A stretch of 58,106 bases of DNA from Candidatus Methanomicula labiotermitis (GTDB lineage Archaea; Thermoplasmatota; Thermoplasmata; Methanomassiliicoccales; Methanomethylophilaceae): NCBI GenBank assembly GCA_009780575.1, contig WQZU01000005.1:1-58106 (forward strand), read 5' to 3'. Both the position numbers and the translations under genes were made by a program. Each line of letters begins with the position of its first letter. The stretch's first letter is position 1. The notes under the pieces are model-generated. The model did no database searches, was not told the origin of the DNA, and saw nothing but the letters and a program-made list of their open reading frames with translations. Below are positions 51,564 to 58,106 of this stretch, one piece after another.

Positions 51564-51675
51564 TGGCCGGAATTGTGTAAATGTAAACGGAGCGGGGACC
51601 GCCGTTGTGTGCCCGTGTGAAAAATAGTGAGGCGGATCACTCCTTGTCATCCCTCAGATCCGCGCTGAACTTCGA

Positions 51676-52359
51676 TCAGTCAAGCACAAGCTTCACAAGA
51701 TCCATGGGATCCACTTGTTTGCCGTCTTTGTAGACGCGCATGTTGCCCATGGATATCTCGTCTATCAGAAGCATTTGTCCGTTCTTCTTCGATCTTCCGA
51801 ACTCGAACTTGATGTCATAGAGTTCCATGCCCCTTTCTGTCAATTTCTCTTTAATGAGGCCGGCGATCCTTTTTGCCGTGACCTTAAGTTCATGGGATTC
51901 CCTGAGACTCAAGAGACCGAGCATTGAAAGAGCATCCTCCGTGATGAGCGGATCTCCGCGCGCATCGTCCTTCAGCGTGAATTCGATCAAGGCGTCCAAT
52001 GGCTGACCTTCCGTGCAGCAGTCTCCGTATCTTCTCCTGAAGCTGCCGACGGCCCTGTATCTGCATATGACCTCCAACCCTTTACCAATAGGATCCACGG
52101 CAATGACCGTAAGCTCGGCTTTTTCCAGATCAGCGCTTACGTAATGGGTAGGTATACCCGCATCCCTGATCTTCTCGAAGAAGAACTTAGTCATGCGTAT
52201 ACTTCCTTTACTAATGCCTTCAATGGAAAGTCCCACGGTGTTCGCGCCCGGATCGAACTTACCGTCCTCGCCGCAGGCGTCGTCTTTGAATCTAAGCAGA
52301 ATGTTCCCGTCATCCAGTTCGTAAACCGTTTTTGTCTTTCCTTCGTACACGTGTCTCAA
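51676..52359 (-). CDS. purC: SAICAR synthase (PurC)
   Basis: Phosphoribosylaminoimidazole-succinocarboxamide synthase joins aspartate to CAIR in purine synthesis. The 227-residue protein shows YEGKTKTVYEL near the start (an ATP-binding strand), the CRYRAVGSFRRRYG segment, LIEFTLKDDARGDPLI and the C-terminal FEFGR...LLIDEI motif with metal-binding acids. Length is typical. It is separated from purE and purK by an MtaA-like gene on the other strand. Confidence 0.95.
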   Translation of the reverse strand: MRHVYEGKTKTVYELDDGNILLRFKDDACGEDGKFDPGANTVGLSIEGISKGSIRMTKFFFEKIRDAGIPTHYVSADLEKAELTVIAVDPIGKGLEVICRYRAVGSFRRRYGDCCTEGQPLDALIEFTLKDDARGDPLITEDALSMLGLLSLRESHELKVTAKRIAGLIKEKLTERGMELYDIKFEFGRSKKNGQMLLIDEISMGNMRVYKDGKQVDPMDLVKLVLD

Positions 52360-52583
52360 AACGATCCCTCTTCATTGTCAAAGCATCCGGCGGAACCCGA
52401 GGTCGAAAAAGCGGTCATGATTATTAAGGCCTGCGGACCGGCGCCATGATTTTTTCGTCCCGTCCCGAATCGGAACATCATCTTTCATGAGAAAGGATCC
52501 CAACCGAACGGCACATTTACTCGATCCTCGCCAGAATAATCTTTATTGCCTACGCACGCGTATGCTCACGCGAGGCAGGTAAA

Positions 52584-53603
52584 ATGATAACGCCGAAGGA
52601 ATTGGTCATATCCGCATTGAACATGGAGGAAGTGGACCGCATACCGTTCTGTCCGCCCTTTCAGGGTTATTGGGCGCTCGGTCTTGCAGGCGTTTCCGTG
52701 ATAGATTCGATAAACGACCCGAAGGCCGCCGCCGGAGCGCAGTTCGATATAATCGAAAGCTGCAGCCTGGACGCGGTCGAGGCGATGTGGGATTGGCTGC
52801 TTCCCGCGGAGGCGATGGGATGTGAGGTGAAGATACCGGAACACGGGACGATACCGACGCTCACGCATATCGTGAATTCGCCCGGAGACCTCGATAAACT
52901 GGAACTTCCGAAGATAAAGGACTTCTACCGTTTCGCCTCAGCGGAGAAGACAGCACGGATGATCGCACAGAGAACAGGAAAAGAACGTTTCCTCATGGCA
53001 ACCATACTCTCGCCGTTCACTCTGGCCGGAGAGCTGAGAGGGATAGAGCAGATGATGATGGACAGCATAATCGAGGAAAGCTTTGTACACGAACTCGTGA
53101 ACGAAGCGCTCAATGTTGTCACAGAGTTCACTGAGAACATACTCGAATGGGATACGGACGCGGTCATCGTATGCGACCCGACGGCATCCGGGGATCTGAT
53201 ATCGGCGGAAGATTACGCCAAGTTCTCCGGAGATTCGATGAAGCGTTTGGGAGGCATCATAAGAAAAGGCGGGAAGACGCACATAAACCACATATGCGGG
53301 AACACCGGCGACCGTCTTGAGACAGTCGCCGGAACAGGATGCAAGGCGTTCTCGGCGGATACCCAAGTGAATATAAGGGACGCGGTCGAACAGATGAGAG
53401 GACGCATGGCAGTCATAGGGAATCTTGATCCGACGAAGGTGCTGTACTGCGGCACTCCGGATAACGTAAGAACGGCAACGAAGGAACTTATGGAAAAGGG
53501 AGGGAACAGAGGATATCTGTTCGGGTTCGGGTGCGACATACCCGTTGGTACAAAACTTGAGAACGTGATCGCCGCGGCCGATGCGCTGAACGGACGCGGA
53601 TGA
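52584..53603 (+). CDS. Methylcobamide:CoM methyltransferase-like protein (MtaA/MtbA, UroD fold)
   Basis: A 339-residue UroD-fold protein. The zinc motif of corrinoid methyltransferases is present: His236-x-Cys238 in INHICGNT and Cys317 in GFGCDIP, giving H-x-C-x(n)-C. MtaA/MtbA use this zinc to activate coenzyme M and take the methyl group from a methylated corrinoid protein, the last step of methanogenesis from methanol or methylamines. The haem-pathway enzyme lacks this motif, so true UroD is unlikely. Which methyl donor it serves cannot be read here, as no corrinoid protein is adjacent. AGGCAGG precedes the ATG. The 3' end, including the stop, is repeated as a 20-bp tandem (53585-53624). 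Confidence 0.9.
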   Translation: MITPKELVISALNMEEVDRIPFCPPFQGYWALGLAGVSVIDSINDPKAAAGAQFDIIESCSLDAVEAMWDWLLPAEAMGCEVKIPEHGTIPTLTHIVNSPGDLDKLELPKIKDFYRFASAEKTARMIAQRTGKERFLMATILSPFTLAGELRGIEQMMMDSIIEESFVHELVNEALNVVTEFTENILEWDTDAVIVCDPTASGDLISAEDYAKFSGDSMKRLGGIIRKGGKTHINHICGNTGDRLETVAGTGCKAFSADTQVNIRDAVEQMRGRMAVIGNLDPTKVLYCGTPDNVRTATKELMEKGGNRGYLFGFGCDIPVGTKLENVIAAADALNGRG

Positions 53604-53951
53604 TGCTGAACGGACGCGGATGATGCGCTACCGCGATCAGCCGCTACACTGAATGCCACACGGATGCACTCCGCGGCCGGAAACGCAGTTATACGCGCAA
53701 GCGCCGCACACGTGACTGCGCAGACACACTTGTGTCGGTATGTGGCCGCAGCACACGCGACTATGGCAACACGTGCGCCGCGCAGACACACAGTATCAGT
53801 AATATTTTCGTTTTCGAACGATTTCGCATGTATAATATATCAGACTAGCTGTACCTCCAACAATCATTTTAACATTAGCTCCATGCATTGTACATTATCA
53901 TGGATGCAGTGGTATGATGAGTGCGTCGCGATCATTAACGGAGACTTACAT
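53604..53951 (+). other. Gap before purE with a short tandem repeat and a GC-rich block
   Basis: The first part continues a 20-bp tandem duplication of the methyltransferase gene end (53585-53604 and 53605-53624). A GC-rich block (about 53640-53800) repeats GCGCAGACACAC roughly 62 bp apart and could fold, but I found no clear helix set. An AT-rich stretch with TATAATATAT (about 53830) precedes purE and is the likely promoter. Confidence 0.4.
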
Positions 53952-54461
53952 ATGAAAGTTGGAATTATTATGGGCAGCGACTCTGATCTGCCCGTGATGA
54001 AAGAGGCGGCCGATCTCCTCGGCGAATTAGATATTCCGTTTGAAATGACGATCGTTTCCGCCCACAGGACGCCGAAACGGTTATACGAATACGCCGAAAC
54101 GGCCAGGGACAGAGGGCTGAACGTCATCATCGCCGGCGCCGGAGGTTCCGCCCATTTACCGGGGATGGTAGCAGCCATTACAACGCTTCCGGTGATTGGC
54201 GTTCCTGTTATGACAAAGGCGCTCGGCGGTGTTGATTCATTGTACTCCATAGTACAGATGCCGCCCGGTATCCCGGTGGCGACCGTTGCGATAAACGGTG
54301 CGAAGAATGCGGGTATATTGGCAGCGTCCATACTGTCCGTCAATGATGCGGAGACAGCGAAGAAACTGTCCAAGTACAAAGATGATCTCAACTCAACGGT
54401 CCTCAGTAAGATCGACAAGCTGGACAAGCTGGGGTATGAATCCTATATTGCAAAAATGTGA
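53952..54461 (+). CDS. purE: N5-carboxyaminoimidazole ribonucleotide mutase
   Basis: PurE converts N5-CAIR to CAIR. The 169-residue protein has the class I signature: GSDSDLPVM (about 8-16), the catalytic His in SAHRTPKRL and the [11 protein letters not shown] loop. I chose the ATG at 53952 ([12 protein letters not shown]), with GGAG 8 nt upstream; the long open frame before it is spurious. PurK, which makes the substrate, is encoded directly downstream. Confidence 0.96.
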   Translation: MKVGIIMGSDSDLPVMKEAADLLGELDIPFEMTIVSAHRTPKRLYEYAETARDRGLNVIIAGAGGSAHLPGMVAAITTLPVIGVPVMTKALGGVDSLYSIVQMPPGIPVATVAINGAKNAGILAASILSVNDAETAKKLSKYKDDLNSTVLSKIDKLDKLGYESYIAKM

Positions 54462-54472
54462 CGGGAAACTTT

Positions 54473-55627
54473 ATGGATATAATCAAAAAAAGGATCGGGA
54501 TCGTCGGCGGCGGACAGCTTGGCAAATTCATGATACTCGAAGCCAAAAGACTCGGATTCTACATTGCGGTGCTTGACCCGGCGGCGGATTGTCCGGCGAG
54601 CAGCATATGTGATGAGCAGATAGTCACAGGTTTTGACGATCCTCAAGGCTATTTTGAATTGGCAAAGAAGGTTGACGTAATCACATACGAATTTGAACAC
54701 ATAAACGCGTCCGCGCTGGAAGTTCTGGAAAAGGAAGGTCATGTTATATATCCGTCCGTTGCAAGTCTCAAGACCATTCAGAACAAACATTCGCAAAAGA
54801 AGAAATTAAGCGAGAACGGAGTACCCGTTCCGCGTTTTGCGAAAGTTTCAAACACAGAAGACATTAAAACATTAGGTCAGACAGATAATTTCGGCTATCC
54901 GATGATGCTGAAGACCACGACCGGCGGATACGACGGCAAAGGCAACATGAAGATAAGAAACGAAGAGGAGATCGAAAGCGCGTATAAGCGGCTTGGCGGC
55001 GGTAAGAAAGAGCTTATGGCGGAAGAGTTCGTCAATTTTGAGAAAGAGATATCCGTCATCGCCTGCCGCGGCATCGACGGCAGCCGAACAATATATCCTG
55101 TCGCCGAAAATATACATTCGAACAGCATCTTGGATATGACGATCGTCCCTGCAAGGATAAACGAAGATGCGGTGTCCAAAGCGGCGTCGATAGCCGACAA
55201 AGTGATGGAGGTCTTTGAAGGCGTAGGCACATTCTGCATTGAGCTCTTCGTAACGAAAGACGGTGAAATATACGTGAACGAAGTGGCGCCGCGCCCGCAC
55301 AATTCAGGACACTACACAATAGACGGCTGCTTTTCCGATCAGTTCGAGAATCATATACGCGCAATAGTCGGCCTTCCGTTCGGGAGCGTCCGTTTGATAT
55401 CGCCGGCGGTCATGGTAAATCTTTTAGGTAAGAGCAACGGCGCGGCAAGGTTAGAAGGATTGGAAAAGGCGTACCTCGACCCTAACGTGCGCGTCCATTT
55501 CTATGGAAAGAGGGAATCAGAGATAGGCAGAAAAATGGGCCATTTCACGGTCGTCGACGAAACAACGGACGGCGCCGTTGAAAAAGCGAGAAAGATAAAG
55601 GATCTCGTTCGCGTTGTCGGAACGTAA
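54473..55627 (+). CDS. purK: 5-(carboxyamino)imidazole ribonucleotide synthase
   Basis: PurK carboxylates AIR using ATP and bicarbonate and hands N5-CAIR to PurE. The 384-residue ATP-grasp protein has RIGIVGGGQLGKF at the N-terminus, the YPMMLKTTTGGYDGKG loop and the metal-binding EVAPRPHNSGHYTIDGC segment, all typical. I prefer the ATG at 54473, with GGGAA 6 nt upstream; a GTG at 54458 overlapping the purE stop (GTGA) is possible. Operon with purE. Confidence 0.95.
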   Translation: MDIIKKRIGIVGGGQLGKFMILEAKRLGFYIAVLDPAADCPASSICDEQIVTGFDDPQGYFELAKKVDVITYEFEHINASALEVLEKEGHVIYPSVASLKTIQNKHSQKKKLSENGVPVPRFAKVSNTEDIKTLGQTDNFGYPMMLKTTTGGYDGKGNMKIRNEEEIESAYKRLGGGKKELMAEEFVNFEKEISVIACRGIDGSRTIYPVAENIHSNSILDMTIVPARINEDAVSKAASIADKVMEVFEGVGTFCIELFVTKDGEIYVNEVAPRPHNSGHYTIDGCFSDQFENHIRAIVGLPFGSVRLISPAVMVNLLGKSNGAARLEGLEKAYLDPNVRVHFYGKRESEIGRKMGHFTVVDETTDGAVEKARKIKDLVRVVGT

Positions 55628-55849
55628 AGCGAAAGATCAAAACTTGATCATTACGCTCCGTTCATAGTGTGTTTACGGTTGCCGCATATACGACCTGCGT
55701 GCATAATACAATATATAAAACTTTTTATCTATCATACTGTATTATATTGTTTATAAATAGTATATAAATAAAACTTCATTTCATATGGTTATATCTTATT
55801 AACTTACGCGGTTTGAAGATTCAGGTATTATATACTAGCATGTCTTAAC
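55628..55849 (+). other. AT-rich promoter region after purK
   Basis: A short hairpin GATCAA-aac-TTGATC (55636-55650) follows purK and may end its transcript. An AT-rich tract with inverted CAATATA/TATATTG words (about 55708 and 55753) follows, then a TATA box TATTATATAC (55827-55836), which would start transcription near 55855. Confidence 0.45.
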
Positions 55850-56100
55850 GGCGAGTAGAAAGGAAAGACTGTCGCCGGAGGCCGAATGATACGACCGGCG
55901 GAGGCAGAGACCTGTTCGGAAAACAGATTTTCGGAAAGGATGATCCTTACCGTTCCGTCGTTTCGGATCACTGTTCCGAGATCTCGCCGGTCGTGTTGAT
56001 CACAGAGTATGCTTTCAGCGGATGCTCTGCAAACAGTGTGTCCGAACCGTATACGCAGAACATCTGATCTGCAGGCAGGCGAAGCCGACAGACACCGGAA
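55850..56100 (+). ncRNA. Structured RNA or long 5' leader before the RCC1-type surface protein
   Basis: About 250 nt of GC-rich non-coding sequence begins at the predicted transcription start. Helices visible by eye: GGCGA/TCGCC (55850-55854 with 55872-55876); a perfect 10-bp ACGACCGGCG/CGCCGGTCGT (55891-55900 with 55985-55994); and inside it CTGTT/AACAG (55912-55916 with 55922-55926) and AAGGA/TCCTT (55936-55948). No riboswitch consensus, RNase P or SRP motif was recognised. It could be an independent ncRNA or a leader controlling the surface-protein gene, which starts 24 nt later. Confidence 0.5.
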
Positions 56101-56123
56101 TCAACTAGAAGAGGAATTCATAT

Positions 56124-58106
56124 ATGAGAAAAGGAATAGCGAAACCGTATAGACCGGATCCGAGGATAAAGAGCGTAAAAGGGGAAGGGGAGATAAGAAC
56201 GGGGAAGAAAGAAGAAAGGACGGCAGGAAGAAAAGGTACTCCGGCCTTCGGCCTCTTACGGACGGCCCTGAAGCCCAAAGCAATGATATCTGTGTTCGCC
56301 GCTCTGATCCTCTTGACCGCATCATTATCAATGCTTCCGGACGGAAGCGATGATGAGAAAGATGTTTTTGACAAGATCGGCAGCAGTACATACGTGCACG
56401 TGACCGATATAACGAACGTACCGACAGCAGCGTTGGCAGGAATGCCGCTGACGCTCACGGGTACGGTGTTACCGATAGACGCAACGAATAAGACAATAAC
56501 ATGGAGCCTCAAGGATGCAGGCACCGCGGGCGCATCATTATCAGGAAACATATTAACCGCACCGAATACAGGAACGGCAACGGTCACGGCATCGGTGCAG
56601 GAGAACAATCAATTTGTAATGGTATCTGCCGGAGACGGTTACACGATGGCCATAAAGGACGACGGCACACTGTGGGCATGGGGTAATAACGATGTCGGTC
56701 AGCTCGGTCTCAACAACACGGTGCAGAGGGATGTTCCGACCCAGGTGGGAATTGCAAATGACTGGGCGTACATATCGGCCGGACTCAACCATGCAATGGC
56801 CATAAAGAAGAACGGCACACTGTGGGCATGGGGACAGAACACAAACGGTCAGCTCGGCGATAACTCTCTCACACAGAGGAACGCCCCGGTTCAGGTAGGA
56901 ACGGTGACCACATGGGCATCGGTATCGGCCGGAAGCGATCACACGGTAGCTATCAGAACGGACGGCACCATGTGGTCGTGGGGAGGCAACACGTACGGTC
57001 AGCTTGGTGACGGCACCCACGCGCAGAAGCAATCTCCGGCCCGCGTAGGAACGGCGACCGATTGGAAATACGTATCCGTAGGAGCCGGTTACTCGGCCGC
57101 CATCAAGACCAACGGTGAACTGTGGACATGGGGAAGCAACAATCACGGTCAGCTCGGACACGGTGCTTCCGGCATGGATTCGGATGAGATCATTCCGAAA
57201 CGCGTGGGAACGGCGACCGACTGGGCATCGATATCGGCGGGATACAATCACATTATGGCCATCAAGACCAACGGTGAACTGTGGGGCTGGGGCCGCAACA
57301 GCGAAGGTCAGCTTGGTGACAACACCGGCATAACCAGGACCTCCCCGAACCAAATAGGGACGGAGGTCACCTGGGCATCGGTATCGGCGGGATGGGGCAA
57401 CACAATTGCCATAAAGAAGAATGGTACCATGTGGGCATGGGGATTCAGCCAGTTCGGTCAGATCGGACTCGGCGATACGATATCCGTCAGATATCCGGCC
57501 CAGATAGGGACGGCGACCACATGGGCATCGGTTTCCAACGGTTCAGAACATGCAATAGCATTCAACACCAAAGGTGAACTGTATACATGGGGCCGCAACA
57601 TGGACGGTCAGCTAGGGTTCGGCAACCACGGCGACGGCACGGAGAGAAAGGTCCCGAACCTGCTGATGACATTGGGAACGTCATATTTCACAAAGGATTT
57701 CGTCATAACGGCAATGGAGCGTAACTATCACTATGAGATAACCGCCTCAGGGGTCGCCGGCGGGAACCTTTTCACTGCGGTAGGATATATGAGCGACAAC
57801 GTGAGCAAATACACGGTCATCGAAGATATGCCCATACAGGCGGTCATCAATGTGATACGCACGGATGCGAACGGGAACGCATGCATCATAGATTTCAAAG
57901 GAACTCCTTTGAACCTGGGACCGTGGAGCATCCAGTTCACCAATGCAACCATCTCATGGGGCACCATAACGCTTAAAGGTGCGTTGACATCCAACTTGGC
58001 CAACGATCTGATCACGGTGTCGGATAACGTGAACGTGATCAGTCAGGCTGACATCACAGGGAACATAAAGAACAACGGAACCGGAACGGTGAACGTGACG
58101 GCAGGT
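56124..58106 (+). CDS. Surface protein with Ig-like domain and RCC1 propeller, 3'-truncated by the window edge
   Basis: The first 661 codons of a large exported protein; the end lies outside the window. The N-terminus is long and very basic (about 1-52), followed by a signal-anchor helix (MISVFAALILLTASLSML). Residues about 88-152 are a bacterial Ig-like (BIG2) domain. Seven RCC1-type repeats follow, each with VSAGxxHxxAIKxxGTLWAWGxNxxGQLG, enough for one complete seven-bladed propeller. After about residue 515 beta-rich sequence begins, ending in a SNLANDLITVSDNVNV type polymer repeat similar to the C-terminus of the 1350-residue surface protein. GAGGAA precedes the ATG by 7 nt. The role is probably adhesion or cell-cell contact. 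Confidence 0.92.
   Translation, partial: MRKGIAKPYRPDPRIKSVKGEGEIRTGKKEERTAGRKGTPAFGLLRTALKPKAMISVFAALILLTASLSMLPDGSDDEKDVFDKIGSSTYVHVTDITNVPTAALAGMPLTLTGTVLPIDATNKTITWSLKDAGTAGASLSGNILTAPNTGTATVTASVQENNQFVMVSAGDGYTMAIKDDGTLWAWGNNDVGQLGLNNTVQRDVPTQVGIANDWAYISAGLNHAMAIKKNGTLWAWGQNTNGQLGDNSLTQRNAPVQVGTVTTWASVSAGSDHTVAIRTDGTMWSWGGNTYGQLGDGTHAQKQSPARVGTATDWKYVSVGAGYSAAIKTNGELWTWGSNNHGQLGHGASGMDSDEIIPKRVGTATDWASISAGYNHIMAIKTNGELWGWGRNSEGQLGDNTGITRTSPNQIGTEVTWASVSAGWGNTIAIKKNGTMWAWGFSQFGQIGLGDTISVRYPAQIGTATTWASVSNGSEHAIAFNTKGELYTWGRNMDGQLGFGNHGDGTERKVPNLLMTLGTSYFTKDFVITAMERNYHYEITASGVAGGNLFTAVGYMSDNVSKYTVIEDMPIQAVINVIRTDANGNACIIDFKGTPLNLGPWSIQFTNATISWGTITLKGALTSNLANDLITVSDNVNVISQADITGNIKNNGTGTVNVTAG

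Noticed and set aside
52584-53603. Uroporphyrinogen decarboxylase
   Set aside because: The H-x-C-x(n)-C zinc motif marks the corrinoid methyltransferase branch of the fold.
53213-53791. 192-codon minus-strand frame in the purE upstream gap
   Set aside because: It is largely antisense to the methyltransferase gene and its unique part is a biased Cys/Ala/Arg translation of GC-rich repeats.

Overview
The window looks like chromosome from a methanogenic archaeon of the Thermoplasmata/Methanomassiliicoccales type, probably a gut or other host-associated methylotroph. The evidence is a class I lysyl-tRNA synthetase, archaeosine synthase, both topoisomerase VI subunits, Sec61-beta, a Hef-like helicase, an archaeal ATP-dependent DNA ligase, a four-subunit pyruvate:ferredoxin oxidoreductase and a methylcobamide:CoM methyltransferase-like protein. 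Two very large adhesin-like surface proteins are also present. Every complete gene that I checked ends in TGA or TAA and none in TAG, which fits an organism that reserves TAG for pyrrolysine. The species assignment is inference. No rRNA, CRISPR array or integrase was seen.

Layout. 1-2.5 kb: the end of an unknown acidic repeat protein, secG (Sec61-beta), and an AAA_14/DUF4143 ATPase behind a palindromic repeat array. 2.6-5.8 kb: a zinc/manganese-type ABC importer whose binding protein carries two huge Cys/His clusters. 5.9-11.3 kb: tRNA-modification genes (G10 methyltransferase, arcS), a decayed RelB-like antitoxin, and pyrB-pyrI with two small conserved genes. 11.4-18.6 kb: a DUF92 membrane protein, the porGDAB operon divergent from ppsA across a palindrome-rich control region, and a CBS-ParB protein. 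18.7-21.7 kb: tRNA-Asp, an orphan repeat array and a cobalamin/iron-type ABC importer. 21.8-30 kb: a zinc-ribbon membrane protein, top6B-top6A, lysK, a candidate structured RNA, a metallopeptidase, an AhpD-like protein and a HesB-like protein. 30-38.9 kb: a 1350-residue surface protein, the Hef-like helicase, a secreted/anchored protein and DNA ligase.

39-51.6 kb is the accessory part. It holds four more AAA ATPases of the ATPase_2/DUF234 or AAA_14/DUF4143 types, each with its own palindromic or tandem sites at the promoter. An RloA-RloB (AbiL-like) defence pair is wedged between hisS and a DRG-type GTPase and is bounded by a ~226-bp direct repeat of the 3' end of that GTPase gene. An unknown two-gene module sits behind a leader with mutually exclusive hairpins. 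51.7-55.6 kb returns to housekeeping: purC, an MtaA/MtbA-like methyltransferase, purE and purK. The window ends in an RCC1-propeller surface protein with a long, highly structured leader or separate RNA in front of it.

Functional links. PorGDAB makes pyruvate from acetyl-CoA and PpsA turns it into PEP, so their shared control region plausibly coordinates gluconeogenesis. The FecBCD/BtuFCD-type importer could supply the corrinoid or iron that methylotrophic methanogenesis needs. purC, purE and purK are three steps of purine synthesis. The most novel-looking signals are (i) ATPase paralogues each marked by private palindromic arrays, (ii) the RloAB cassette with its target-gene duplication, (iii) the metallothionein-like metal-binding protein, and (iv) several GC-rich structured intergenic RNAs of no class I could recognise.
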